A stretch of DNA of 64,000 bases from the NCBI GenBank assembly GCA_964360255.1, contig CAYHVK010000016.1, positions 1 to 64,000 of the forward strand, read 5' to 3'. The position numbers were made by a program, and so were the translations under genes. Origin of the DNA: CAYHVK01 sp964360255. GTDB lineage: Bacteria > Bdellovibrionota > Bdellovibrionia > Bdellovibrionales > UBA1609. Positions 44,287 to 53,205 of the stretch are shown here, one piece after another (position 1 is the stretch's first letter; the number at the start of each line of letters is the position of its first letter). The notes under the pieces are model-generated. The model saw nothing but the letters and a program-made list of their open reading frames with translations. It was not told the DNA's origin and searched no databases.

Positions 44287-45612
44287 ATGCAGTTTCGCAT
44301 CTCTAATGCATTCGACAGTCATGTCCATTGGCAAGGAACTGGAGCTTTTCAAGAAAGGCTCCAGCTTCAAACTGTAAAATCCCTCGAAGATCTTCAAAAA
44401 TTAAAAATCGAAAAGTATCAAATGTCGCAGGAATGGCTTTTGGGCTGGGGCTGGGACGAAAATAATTTCGCTGATGGCTTTCTGCCTACTCGGCAAAACC
44501 TAGACACAGTTTTTAAAAATATTCCCGTGGCTTTTACGCGTGTGGATGCTCATAGTTTTTGGGTCAACACAGAGGCTCTTAAGCGTGCAGGTTTGTTCTA
44601 TAAGAATGCCAAGTCTGAAGAGGGCGGCACCATCCAACTTGATTTCGAAGGCTGGCCTACGGGGCTATTAATTGATTCTGCAACAAATAGCATTCGTCGG
44701 TTGATTCCCAAGCCAAATAGTTTTCAAATCAAACGCCACCTTGAATCAGCCCTACAATATTTTAATCGTGCTGGTATTACCCACATCCGCGATATGACAT
44801 GTAATGAAGAGCAGTGGAATATCGCCGTCTCTTTAGCCGAGCAAAGTTCTTTCACTCTCGCCGTTGTACAAAATTTCAGCATCGACAATCTCGATCAGTT
44901 CGACAGCGCTATAAAGTTGGCTCTTGAGGCTCGTAAGCGCCCACCGAGATTGATCAGGCCCGGCGCCATTAAAATTTTTTTCGACGGTTCATTAGGTTCT
45001 GAAAGTGCTTTAGTCAGCGCTCCTTACGCATCGGGGAGCGGTCGCGGTCTACAGATGATCGAGCGAATCGCTTTAAAGGAAATTATTCAGCGTTGCTGGA
45101 GCTGGGGACTTGATATTGCTATTCATACTATTGGCGACGAAGCGGCCCACCGTGTTGTACAGATCGCCAACGAGATTTGGGATCTGGGTCATGATGGCCG
45201 TTTGCATCTCGAACACGTTGAACTTTTGCGCAGTGAAACTATTCAAATGATGAAGGGCAAAAATATTCTTTGTCATTTACAGCCGAGTCACTGGCTCAGT
45301 GATAAAGTCTGGCTTGAAACTAAGCTGGGAGATTTAGCCCGATACGCTTTTCGCTGGAAGGAACTTGAAGACAATGACGTTCCGTTTTTCTTCGGCACTG
45401 ACAGCCCGATTGAAGCGCCCTCGTTGATGAATACGTATAAAGCCCTGCTTGATGCCGCGGCTTCTGGTATCCCAATGCTAAAAACCGATTGGCAAAGTTA
45501 TCACAGTTTTCCAGATGTAAAATGGACGCCCAATACCTACACTGAATTTACGGACGACCAAATTACTCAAGTCTTTTTTGAGGGCCGCTTAATTAATACG
45601 AAAAGCAATTAG
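44287..45612 (+). CDS. Amidohydrolase family protein (YtcJ-like)
   Basis: A 441-residue TIM-barrel metal hydrolase. Metal-site motifs in order are FDSHVHWQG (HxH), FFDGSLGSESA, AIHTIGDEAAHRVV, LHLEHVELL and FFGTDSPIEAPS. This set is typical of the YtcJ group of amidohydrolases, which act on amide or imide bonds of unknown natural substrates. It is close behind the Gly/Tyr/Pro-rich gene and convergent with the pilus gene block (7-base gap). No signal peptide is seen, so it is cytoplasmic. A pilus role is not implied by its sequence. Confidence 0.87.
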   Translation: MQFRISNAFDSHVHWQGTGAFQERLQLQTVKSLEDLQKLKIEKYQMSQEWLLGWGWDENNFADGFLPTRQNLDTVFKNIPVAFTRVDAHSFWVNTEALKRAGLFYKNAKSEEGGTIQLDFEGWPTGLLIDSATNSIRRLIPKPNSFQIKRHLESALQYFNRAGITHIRDMTCNEEQWNIAVSLAEQSSFTLAVVQNFSIDNLDQFDSAIKLALEARKRPPRLIRPGAIKIFFDGSLGSESALVSAPYASGSGRGLQMIERIALKEIIQRCWSWGLDIAIHTIGDEAAHRVVQIANEIWDLGHDGRLHLEHVELLRSETIQMMKGKNILCHLQPSHWLSDKVWLETKLGDLARYAFRWKELEDNDVPFFFGTDSPIEAPSLMNTYKALLDAAASGIPMLKTDWQSYHSFPDVKWTPNTYTEFTDDQITQVFFEGRLINTKSN

Positions 45613-45619
45613 TCAGCCG

Positions 45620-46642
45620 CTAGAAGCCTGTTTTCTGCGTCGCCACACCGCTGTCTTTATTATCTTCCTTTTGTTTGTAAGCGACGTAGGCTGCGACGGC
45701 TCCGACAGCTACCCAAAAAGTACCGCTTTTATAAAATGGTGCACTTTCAAAACTTGTACGAGTCTCAAGACGGTTTTGCGCCAGCGTTTTTTCACTCACA
45801 TCCGTGAGGTATTTATTTTTTACTGTTGGTAAATTGCCACCTGGTGCGCCGAGCATTGATCCTTCAGTATTTGCCACGCAATCACCAGCGAACAAGGCGG
45901 CTGCTGATGAGGACATTCCTTTATAAATTTCGGGCTTTTTACAAGAGCCTTCAACTAGAGAGGGCGAAGACGGTTTTACAGAATAAATTTTTTCAGCATT
46001 CACAATTTTAGTAAAAGGAGCTTTTGAATTCGAAAGCAATGTAAGGCGAAAATCACTTTTTGGCACAAGTACGGTAAAGCGTTTGAATTCAATTTTGCGC
46101 CCGTTGATAAAGCCTACACTGTAAGCGGAAAAACTTTTATTGAGCTGAATAATTTTAAATAAATCTTTGGCTTGAAGAGAGTCCCATTCTTTAATCAGCG
46201 GCGGAGGAAAAAGATTGTCGTCCGGGCGAAGTTTTGAATCAAATTGTTTAGAAAGTTTGAGGTATTCCATTCTTTTTTTTTCATTAATGGCCGTTTGAGC
46301 CACTCGCAAAAAAGCATGAAAAATCAGCTGACGTTCTGAATCTGACCAGTCGCTTTTGAAAGCCAAGGTGGTTACTTGTTTGTATTTGTCATAGGCCACT
46401 TCAACTGGCTCAGAAAGAAAGCTTTTCTCAGCTTCATCAAACGCTTGACGCAAACTTCGAGATGAAACTTCATAGGCAGGGTTTTCTAGCCATACACTCA
46501 TCACGGGCTCGTACTCGGGGTGAGTTTTCAAAAAGGCTTCGTATTCGATATTTGAGAGGCTGCCAGACTGAATCAGTAGCTTCGCGCTCGCCGGTACAAC
46601 ACTTGTAGAAATTAAGATTGTAAGAATAATTTTATTCACCAT
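45620..46642 (-). CDS. Exported protein of unknown function in the Flp/Tad block
   Basis: The 340-residue product has a signal peptide (cleavage near PASAK, residue 21), a mostly helical periplasmic part with aromatic and basic residues, and a C-terminal hydrophobic segment (about 311-325, GTFWVAVGAVAAYVAYK) followed by a short polar tail. It overlaps the CpaB-like gene by 11 bases and is last in the overlapping chain that starts at the Flp pilin, so a role in pilus assembly is inferred. No family is recognised. Confidence 0.72.
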   Translation of the reverse strand: MVNKIILTILISTSVVPASAKLLIQSGSLSNIEYEAFLKTHPEYEPVMSVWLENPAYEVSSRSLRQAFDEAEKSFLSEPVEVAYDKYKQVTTLAFKSDWSDSERQLIFHAFLRVAQTAINEKKRMEYLKLSKQFDSKLRPDDNLFPPPLIKEWDSLQAKDLFKIIQLNKSFSAYSVGFINGRKIEFKRFTVLVPKSDFRLTLLSNSKAPFTKIVNAEKIYSVKPSSPSLVEGSCKKPEIYKGMSSSAAALFAGDCVANTEGSMLGAPGGNLPTVKNKYLTDVSEKTLAQNRLETRTSFESAPFYKSGTFWVAVGAVAAYVAYKQKEDNKDSGVATQKTGF

Positions 46643-47114
46643 AAGTAATGCTCCTTTGTCTGAGCTTCGGTTTTTTTACCATTTCACTGTTTTGATTATT
46701 ACGGCTTCGTATAGAAACTAAGAATCGCCCACCAGCACCTAAAAGATCTTGCACAAACTGAGTCGGAACGAGCACGGCCCAAGTGCCGTCAGCCCGGATT
46801 CCGCGAATGAGTCTGACATTTTTCATAATAGCGATTTTTTGATTCTCTAAAAAGAGGTCCACCATTCCAAAGCGTCCGAGGATTGAGTCCAGACCATTAG
46901 AATTAATAACTTCAATGGGGACAAGAGAGAATCCAGAAGGGATAAAAGTATCAATGTCGGCCTGAGAAGAGGTCTCAAGTTGACGACCGCCCGGTGATTC
47001 TTTCGAGCCAAAATCAAAGGCGAGAGCTAATACAGTCGCGATAAAGACAAAAACCAAAGCTAGCTTCGTATTTTTATCGAGAGCTCGTAGGCGTTTTTGT
47101 AATCCGTTCAGCAT
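46632..47114 (-). CDS. CpaB/RcpC-like Flp pilus assembly protein
   Basis: A 160-residue protein with one N-terminal membrane helix (about 18-34) and a periplasmic SAF-like domain: FIPSGFSLVPIEVINSNGLDSILG, then VDLFL, LIRGIRADGTWAVLVPTQF and LVSIRSRN. CpaB/RcpC proteins lie beside the secretin in Tad systems, but this one is about half the usual length. It overlaps its neighbours by 41 and 11 bases. Confidence 0.65.
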   Translation of the reverse strand: MLNGLQKRLRALDKNTKLALVFVFIATVLALAFDFGSKESPGGRQLETSSQADIDTFIPSGFSLVPIEVINSNGLDSILGRFGMVDLFLENQKIAIMKNVRLIRGIRADGTWAVLVPTQFVQDLLGAGGRFLVSIRSRNNQNSEMVKKPKLRQRSITYGE

Positions 47115-47232
47115 CGAGTTTCATTCTCCATGAGCTTAAAGTGTGAGCCGTTAAAATAATACAAAGCAAAAAGCTTGCCGTAATAACTAAAACAAATTCC
47201 ATTAAGATTTGGCCGCGAGGGTAACGTACCAT
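47074..47232 (-). CDS. TadE-like pseudopilin, very small
   Basis: A 52-residue protein starting MVRYPRGQILMEF. The RG/QILMEF junction has the class III prepilin features (Gly -1, Glu +5), followed by a hydrophobic helix (VLVITASFLLCIILTA) and a short polar tail. It overlaps both neighbouring genes (31 and 41 bases). An alternative ATG at 47265 would add 11 residues. Its small size makes it easy to miss. Confidence 0.62.
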   Translation of the reverse strand: MVRYPRGQILMEFVLVITASFLLCIILTAHTLSSWRMKLDAERITKTPTSSR

Positions 47233-47954
47233 TTCAGATTTCTCCTTTCGATTGTGACATAACATTTACCGCTTATATTTTTATCTAAGGCTTTATTAAG
47301 CGGAGCCATTGACGCCACTAATTTTTGAATGAGTGGTAGCACTAATGAACGAGTTGAATTTTTCCATTCCGCTCCTGACATTTGCACCGTCGAGAAAAAA
47401 TCGACCGTTCTATAAGGTGAAGCCACCTCAATGGCCGATTCTGGCTCAACGGCAAGACCATAAGGTGCAGCTGAAATATTGCGTGATTGAATTCTACTGC
47501 GGAGCTGAGTGTTCAGTAGTTGAAGCTCATACTGAGCTTTTAAAAGCACGCTCTGCTGCCTCGCTGCATGCTGGGTTTTTTGGTAGTAGACCGACAACAT
47601 ATAAGCTTTAGCAGCGGCAATGGCGTAGGGGTTGGCGGTGGACACAGCTTTCGCCATTCTCTGTTGAGCGAGAATCCAGCGCTTTCGAAGTTCAAGGGCC
47701 CGTGGGTTGAGCTTCAAAAGTTTTTCAAGGTTCTTTTTCTGACTCTCTTGATATTGCCAATTGATCTGGATGCAATTTTTTTTCAGTTTCAAATCATCTT
47801 GTAAGATATCGGTGAAGAAAGCGAAGAATAGAAAGGCCGAGAAGAATAAAGTAGAGATAAAAACTAAGCCTAATAGCGCGAAACCCTTTTCATTTCCTGC
47901 TCCATATTTTGTTCGTAGAAAGAGCGCTCGATTTCTATTTTTATCGGTGACCAT
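47202..47954 (-). CDS. Membrane-anchored helical protein of the Flp/Tad block
   Basis: A 250-residue product with a basic N-terminus, then KGFALLGLVFISTLFFSAFLFFAFF, a single membrane helix starting after a Lys-Gly pair in prepilin style (about 24-47), and a long helical exported part (about 55-160) rich in Gln, Lys and Leu with a Tyr-rich patch. It lacks Glu at +5, so processing by a prepilin peptidase is unsure. It could be a TadG-like or TadF-like minor component. It overlaps the gene before it by 85 bases. Confidence 0.65.
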   Translation of the reverse strand: MVTDKNRNRALFLRTKYGAGNEKGFALLGLVFISTLFFSAFLFFAFFTDILQDDLKLKKNCIQINWQYQESQKKNLEKLLKLNPRALELRKRWILAQQRMAKAVSTANPYAIAAAKAYMLSVYYQKTQHAARQQSVLLKAQYELQLLNTQLRSRIQSRNISAAPYGLAVEPESAIEVASPYRTVDFFSTVQMSGAEWKNSTRSLVLPLIQKLVASMAPLNKALDKNISGKCYVTIERRNLKWYVTLAAKS

Positions 47955-48337
47955 TCAATGTTCCCTTTCTGATTCCATTTAAGTGTTTGAAAGCGCGTGA
48001 CAGCGATTAACCGAGCTTCAGCTTTTGCGAATTGCGAGGAATCAAATCTGTAGTGGCCCGTATAGTCTTGAATTTTCATCCATGGGGCTGAGAGCTTCAG
48101 TCTCTTCTGACTTTCTATTTGGCAATTTCGATTTTTCTCGCTGGCGAGACAAATAACAAAACGATCCACTTCGTTATCTAAAATCAGTCTTGAGCCAGCG
48201 AGAATCAGCACATAAGCAAACGAGCCAATTAAAATCAGTAGACAGAAAGATCCAGCTAGCGCTTCGATTAAAGCTTGGCCCGCCTGATCTGTTTTGTTTT
48301 TATTTGTCTCTTTCTGATTTTTATATTCAGGCTTCAT
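47870..48337 (-). CDS. TadE-like pseudopilin
   Basis: A 155-residue product. After a polar N-terminus comes QAGQALIEALAGSFCLLIL, in which Gly -1 and Glu +5 mark a class III prepilin cleavage site followed by a membrane helix. The periplasmic part has a Cys pair (ICLASEKNRNC) and a mixed strand/helix pattern typical of TadE minor pilins. It overlaps the Flp gene by four bases. Confidence 0.75.
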   Translation of the reverse strand: MKPEYKNQKETNKNKTDQAGQALIEALAGSFCLLILIGSFAYVLILAGSRLILDNEVDRFVICLASEKNRNCQIESQKRLKLSAPWMKIQDYTGHYRFDSSQFAKAEARLIAVTRFQTLKWNQKGNIEWSPIKIEIERSFYEQNMEQEMKRVSRY

Positions 48338-48594
48338 CTATTTTTTGCGGCAGCCGCTCCGCTCATAAAGTCACCCATATCGCGTTTTTTAAAATCTGTA
48401 GTCTCGACTTTCTCATGCTCGGCCACGCGAGATTCGCCTTGTAGGGCAGCTGTGACGTTGGCGAAGTTGACCTGCACGGTTTTATTCAGCACGCGCAAAA
48501 CGCCAATGGTCCCGACAGCCATAAGGGCAACGAGAAGTAAGTATTCGATAAGGCTTTGGCCTCTTTGATTGCGGATAAGTTTAATAGATTTCAT
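48334..48594 (-). CDS. flp: Flp-type type IVb pilin
   Basis: The 86-residue product begins with a short basic leader and RGQSLIEYLLLVALMAVGTI: Gly -1, Glu +5 and Tyr +6 form the Flp motif, followed by the assembly helix. The mature tail is about 50 residues, longer than in many Flp pilins, ending in an Ala-rich stretch. GGAG precedes the ATG. It is the first gene of the overlapping minus-strand chain and should be the main pilus subunit. Confidence 0.88.
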   Translation of the reverse strand: MKSIKLIRNQRGQSLIEYLLLVALMAVGTIGVLRVLNKTVQVNFANVTAALQGESRVAEHEKVETTDFKKRDMGDFMSGAAAAKNR

Positions 48595-48736
48595 AACGAC
48601 TCCATGGTTAGAGTCGATAGATAAAGCAAAGGCTATGCTAGTAGCCTAAGCGATTTAAAATGCTTTTAAGGAGTCGGGGCGGACGCTTGGCCGGTTTACT
48701 TTTCGGCTTGTCCGGACGGGAGCTGGCGTTAGCGAG

Positions 48737-49477
48737 TCATTTCTTTTTCTTAGCTGGTTTTTTAGCCGCCGCTTTTTTAGCTGGCTTCTTCACAGCTTTC
48801 ACAGCTTTTACTGCTTTAGCCGGTTTTGCTGTTTTTACCGGTTTAGAAGCTTTAGCTTTAGCCGCCTTAGCTGCTTTTTCTTTATCAGCTTTTGCTTTCT
48901 TTGCCGCCGCCTCAGCCGTCTTTTTAGCTTTGATTGCAGCCATTTTTTGAGCTTTAGCAGCTTTAAGAGCTTTCATTTTCTGCTTAGCTGCTTCTTTTTT
49001 CTCTTTCTGAGCTTCAGCTTTTTTCTGAGCTTTGATTTTGGCTGCAGCTTGAGCGAGCTTTTTCTTCTCTTGTTCTTTGTTGGCTTTAACGCGAAGAGCT
49101 TCACGAGCGGCTTGTTTGGCCGCTTTTTCAGCCAACTTCTTAGCTTCTTTTTCTTGGCGAACTCTTTCGCGAGCCGCTTGTTTTTCAGCTTTAGCTGCTG
49201 CTTTGGCTTCAAGTTTAGCCTGAAGCTTAGCCGCTTGGGCCGCTTGAGCAGCTGCTTGTGCGGCAGCCTGTTCTTGAGCGCGAACAGCTTTACGCTGATT
49301 CAAAATGCGAGTGAGAATCTCGTAGGCTTCAATACGAAGACCGTTGTCATACACAAAGCTATAAAAACCTTGAATTTCAGGGCTTTGGCGGAATTTCTTG
49401 GCTGATGTAGGGACGCTTTCAGACTGCTTGAAATCGATGAAACTGCCGTCTTTTGAAAGGTTTGGTTTGTTTGACAT
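48737..49477 (-). CDS. Histone H1-like Lys/Ala-rich protein
   Basis: A 246-residue protein in two parts. Residues 1-65 form a small non-repetitive domain (SPEIQGFYSFVYDNGLRIEAYEILTRI). The remainder is almost only Ala, Lys, Glu and Gln in long predicted helices, ending in AKKPAKK and AAKKPAKKKK repeats like eukaryotic histone H1 tails and bacterial H1-like DNA-binding proteins. It probably binds nucleic acid. A very strong ribosome site (GGGAG) precedes the ATG. Low complexity makes homology unreliable in the C-terminal part. Confidence 0.8.
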   Translation of the reverse strand: MSNKPNLSKDGSFIDFKQSESVPTSAKKFRQSPEIQGFYSFVYDNGLRIEAYEILTRILNQRKAVRAQEQAAAQAAAQAAQAAKLQAKLEAKAAAKAEKQAARERVRQEKEAKKLAEKAAKQAAREALRVKANKEQEKKKLAQAAAKIKAQKKAEAQKEKKEAAKQKMKALKAAKAQKMAAIKAKKTAEAAAKKAKADKEKAAKAAKAKASKPVKTAKPAKAVKAVKAVKKPAKKAAAKKPAKKKK

Positions 49478-49551
49478 GTTAATCTCCCATTTTGCCTTAG
49501 CTTTTGCGGCATGCTAGTGTAACCGCTATCAAGAGTCAACGGGGGTTTTTA

Positions 49552-50409
49552 GTGCTGGTTTTAGATGGTAAAAGTGTCGCACTGAAGGTGAAAAATCGCA
49601 TCGCCCAAGAGATCAAAAACCTACAAAAAAGCGGTTTGAAACGCGCTCCCGGATTAGCCGTAGTCATCGTCGGTGAGGACCCTGCCAGCCAAGTCTATGT
49701 TCGCAATAAAATTAAGGCCTGCACAGAGGTAGGAATTGAATCTTTTCATCATGTTTTAGCCGCGGATACTTCAGAAGCAGCCCTTATAAAACTAGTGGAG
49801 AAGTTAAATGAAGACTCTTTAGTCGATGGCATCTTAGTTCAGCTGCCACTCCCAAAACATATAAACGCCGACAATGTGATTGCGACAATTGCTCAAGATA
49901 AAGATGCCGATGGTCTCACTTACGGAAATCTCGGGGCTTTGTTTGCGGGGCAGCCGGTGGTGAAACCTTGCACTCCCGCGGGAGTTATTGAAATTTTAAA
50001 GCATTATAAAATTGATATTGCCGGTAAGTCGGCGGTTGTTGTGGGGCGCAGCCAAATTGTAGGGCGGCCTATGGCGGCTTTGCTCATTGATGAAAATGCG
50101 ACGGTCACAGTGGCTCATTCGAAAACTAAAAATCTCGAAGAAGTGACAAGTGCCGCTGATATAGTGGTAGTGGCAGCCGGAAAGCCAAAACTTCTTGGGC
50201 GTAGCGCCTTTAAAAAAGAGGCCGTCGTTATTGATGTAGGTATTCATCGCTTAGAATCAGGTCTTTGCGGAGACGTCCGCTACAGTGAACTTGAAGGGCA
50301 CGTCGCAGCTGCGACTCCCGTACCGGGTGGTGTGGGAGCGATGACAATTGCGATGCTTATGGAAAATACTTTTCAACTAGCGAAGCGCCGCCTAAAACTG
50401 CAGGCGTAA
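49552..50409 (+). CDS. folD: Bifunctional methylenetetrahydrofolate dehydrogenase/cyclohydrolase
   Basis: FolD converts 5,10-methylene- to 10-formyl-tetrahydrofolate. The 285-residue product has the substrate-site Lys in YVRNKIKACTEVGIESF, the conserved DGILVQLPLPKHI and DKDADGL blocks, the NADP-binding VVGRSQIVGRP and the C-terminal PVPGGVGAMTIAML. The GTG at 49552 follows GGGGG and gives the family length; the frame is open 16 codons upstream. One-carbon metabolism links it to the nearby gcvTH genes. It overlaps the next convergent gene by 18 bases. Confidence 0.95.
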   Translation: MLVLDGKSVALKVKNRIAQEIKNLQKSGLKRAPGLAVVIVGEDPASQVYVRNKIKACTEVGIESFHHVLAADTSEAALIKLVEKLNEDSLVDGILVQLPLPKHINADNVIATIAQDKDADGLTYGNLGALFAGQPVVKPCTPAGVIEILKHYKIDIAGKSAVVVGRSQIVGRPMAALLIDENATVTVAHSKTKNLEEVTSAADIVVVAAGKPKLLGRSAFKKEAVVIDVGIHRLESGLCGDVRYSELEGHVAAATPVPGGVGAMTIAMLMENTFQLAKRRLKLQA

Positions 50410-51400
50410 ACGCATTGCGATTTCGCGCGATGTATCCTGTGCTGTCAATGGTACGATACCGGGGCGGTTGGCGCGATTGCGGACAACCCAGCCGATGTCT
50501 CCTGATTTGAACCAATCAGCACCAATCGTTTGATTGATCAAAGCTGACATGAAAAGGCCTGGCGAGGCGATTCCCTGTGCGATCATACCGAGAGTGGTAC
50601 TACCTAATATTTTGCCATCGTTCTCAGTGATTTTTTCAGAGATTTGGTAAAGGAGTTCACCAAGAAGCGAACCTAATACCGGCGTCACAACGAGATCGTT
50701 AATTNNNNNNNNNNTTAATTGAAGGGCGCTCGAAAATAGCTTCTAAGCCGTACTCCCATAAAAATGTTGATGAGAAAACTGAAAATCCGAAAGACTCCCA
50801 AGCAGAAAAGCCTGAATGACGGGCAATGGTGTAGTAAGTCGCGCCTGAATAAGGATGCTCGATATAGTTCGTACGAAAGTTGTCTTTATCAAAAACTGGT
50901 GGCTTGGTGATATGGTTATAATAACTGCGACCAATATCTTTGCCTGGTTTCTCCCAGCCATTTCCTTCATGGCCGTAGCCTTGGGCTAAGAAACGACCAA
51001 CAGCAAACATACCTAATACAACAACGTTACGGGCGTTATTGGCGTGAATCATATCGTCTTCATTAAAGGTATAAAGAATTCCGCTCGCTTCTTCTTGAGG
51101 AGGATTGATAATCAATACTGTTGAGTAAGGTTGTTCATCATTTTTATCGCAGAGATTATCAAAGAGGCGATTCTTGTGTTTGGGGTCGAGAAGATCGCGA
51201 GTTTCGCGGCACGTCTCTGGCTGACGAGTATCGATGGTGATAGATTGCGCGAGGAGTGGTTTCCCTTTTTTAGGTAATTTTGAAAGATCAAAATCAAGAG
51301 GCATGACGCCTGGAAGTTGACCTTTTTTTGCTGGAGCAGCAGCGGCAGTGCTAAGGCTCACACCTAAAATCGCAATAGATAATAAAAATTTAATGTTCAT
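50392..51400 (-). CDS. DUF3943-like exported protein, interrupted only by an assembly gap
   Basis: A signal peptide (MNIKFLLSIAILGVSLSTAAAA) is followed by a LPGVMPLDFDL block, a Cys-containing middle part, and a C-terminal region with SSTFLWEYGLEAIFERPSI and then VTPVLGSLLGELLYQ, typical of DUF3943 proteins. The run of 10 N at 50705-50714 is flanked on both sides by the same TTAATT. Removing the N run and one copy (16 bases) joins the two halves as ERPSI-ND-LVV in one frame of 330 residues, so the break is probably artificial. Its ATG overlaps the stop of the upstream lipoprotein gene by four bases. Confidence 0.75.
50705..50714. other. Assembly gap (10 N) with duplicated flank
   Basis: Ten N with TTAATT directly on each side (50699-50704 and 50715-50720). 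The flanking duplication and the restored reading frame when it is collapsed suggest two contigs joined over a short unresolved overlap, not missing sequence. Confidence 0.8.
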
Positions 51401-53205
51401 AATAAACCATTCGTTAAAGGTGTTGGCCCGTTAGGACGAGAAAGACGTTTTTTATAAGCGTCAGTATTAATTTTTTTAATATTTTGCAGGCCATAGCGTG
51501 CAGCGTTCTGACCCATTTCACGCCATGCTAAGAAAGCAAAGGCGTAGTTGCGGTGAATGGGTTCAATCATTTGGTATTTTTCAACTTGCTCAAGTGTTAC
51601 ATTGCGACTTGAAAGATGGCGAAGACGCTCTACCATATTCTTTGGTGTGCAGTTATCTGCAACTTCTTTGCAAACGCCGTATTCGCCAGCGTGATAAGCC
51701 ATAATCGCCATGCCAGTATCTTGCGGAAATAATCTTACGAGCTTTTTAATGTAAGTCGCAGCCATGAAAGTGGATTGCACTAAATAGCCACGGTCATCTT
51801 CGGGGTTCGCTTTTTTATTCCTGATAAAGAAAAGATTAAAATCCTGACCTGAAGTGTCTTTAATATCAAAAGCTGTTTTATTGACAATCTGCCAAGGCCC
51901 GTAAGCTGATGGATTTTTATTTTTCTCAGAAGGCTTAACGCCTGTTACTTGTTGGGCATTGAATGTGCCATTACCTTTAAGATAGGCGGATTCCACTGGT
52001 AGCAAATAAGCAAATTCAGGTGTGAGTTTTAAGCTTTCAAAAACTTTTGATATATAAGGGCTTACATTGTGAGTGTAAGTGAAAACGTTTTTAACACCCT
52101 TTTGATCTTGATTTGAGTAATAACTGACGAAGTGTTGGGTGCGGCTGTGAAGTCCGTAACTTGCAAAATCATTGGCTAAATCTAATCCGATTGCATTCGC
52201 TGCCGAAGTGGGAAAGAGGCCGGTATTGGGCTCGGCCCGAGCAGAAAGATCACGCCCGGCTCGAGCCGCTTGTTGGTGAGGAATGTGTTCTTCAGCTTCG
52301 ATTTCACTCGGGTCTTTTTCAAAAAGCAAAATTGTGGCCTCTGCACCAGAAATCACTTCAAACATTAAATCGCCGGTGCTTGAATCATTACCTACAAGTT
52401 TTGCACGGGCATTGCTACCGCCTTCAAGATTCACACTTGTCACATCAGTGACGACATTCTCAGTATCAATTAGATCAGCTAAAATACGCAGCGTCGGTGC
52501 TGCTGAGGCATGAGCTTTTACGGTGATTTCTGAATATGAAGATCCACCAACAACAACCACTGAATTCTGGGCGACCACTCCACGCGATGTGAGTGATTCA
52601 AGTTGTCTGAGGCCACGATCAGAAAATTGCTTGATGGAGCTGGGTTTAATAACTTTTAGAGTCGGACGGCTTTTTGAAACTAAAAGACCAATTTCAGGAG
52701 TGTTGGGGTCGTCAGTTCTTTGAAGGCGCAATTCAATACGACGGCAACTTTGCGTATAGCAATAGGCCAAGAGCTGGAACTTTTTGTCCGCTTGTTTTGT
52801 TATTGAGTTAAGGGCTTTACCCTCGGCATTCATTTTGGCTTTGAATTTTAAAGATGCAGGAATTTGTGTGCCTGAAGCCTTAAATTTAAATTCCACTTGA
52901 AGGAACTGTGGTGCACCTTCGGTTTTTGCATTTTTCGCGTCAAGGGGAGTCACTTGCACATCGATAAGAGCATTCGCTAAACCCGTATCATTTTTATGGC
53001 CCACTTTTTTAACAAGGGCATCGAAGGCGGCTTTAAATCCAGAAATTGTATACTGACTGACCACACGTTTTTTCGTGTCTGCATCTGTTACAGTTTTAGA
53101 TTTACCCGTTAAGCCATCGCCGGGCTTAAAGCCGGCGCTACCGCCACCACCGCAAGCGCTGAGAATAAGACTGCTTAGAATTAAAATAAGTTTAAAGCGT
53201 TTCAT
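51397..53205 (-). CDS. Lipoprotein with SLT lytic transglycosylase domain
   Basis: A 602-residue lipoprotein (signal ending LSAC, Cys at residue 18, then GGGGSAG). Residues 30-330 contain the same kind of N-terminal domain as the next gene's product (NALIDVQVTPLD motif) plus strand-rich parts. The C-terminal third (about 385-560) is a GH23 transglycosylase domain: catalytic Glu in LLPVESAYL, then YGPWQIVNKTAFDI, RGYLVQSTFMAATYI and IMAYHAGEYGV. It should cleave peptidoglycan from the outer membrane side. Coupled on both sides by four-base overlaps. Confidence 0.86.
   Translation of the reverse strand: MKRFKLILILSSLILSACGGGGSAGFKPGDGLTGKSKTVTDADTKKRVVSQYTISGFKAAFDALVKKVGHKNDTGLANALIDVQVTPLDAKNAKTEGAPQFLQVEFKFKASGTQIPASLKFKAKMNAEGKALNSITKQADKKFQLLAYCYTQSCRRIELRLQRTDDPNTPEIGLLVSKSRPTLKVIKPSSIKQFSDRGLRQLESLTSRGVVAQNSVVVVGGSSYSEITVKAHASAAPTLRILADLIDTENVVTDVTSVNLEGGSNARAKLVGNDSSTGDLMFEVISGAEATILLFEKDPSEIEAEEHIPHQQAARAGRDLSARAEPNTGLFPTSAANAIGLDLANDFASYGLHSRTQHFVSYYSNQDQKGVKNVFTYTHNVSPYISKVFESLKLTPEFAYLLPVESAYLKGNGTFNAQQVTGVKPSEKNKNPSAYGPWQIVNKTAFDIKDTSGQDFNLFFIRNKKANPEDDRGYLVQSTFMAATYIKKLVRLFPQDTGMAIMAYHAGEYGVCKEVADNCTPKNMVERLRHLSSRNVTLEQVEKYQMIEPIHRNYAFAFLAWREMGQNAARYGLQNIKKINTDAYKKRLSRPNGPTPLTNGLL

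Noticed and set aside
50699..50714. Frameshift or pseudogene in the DUF3943-like gene
   Set aside because: The frame is restored exactly by collapsing the N run and one duplicated TTAATT, so an assembly artefact explains it better.
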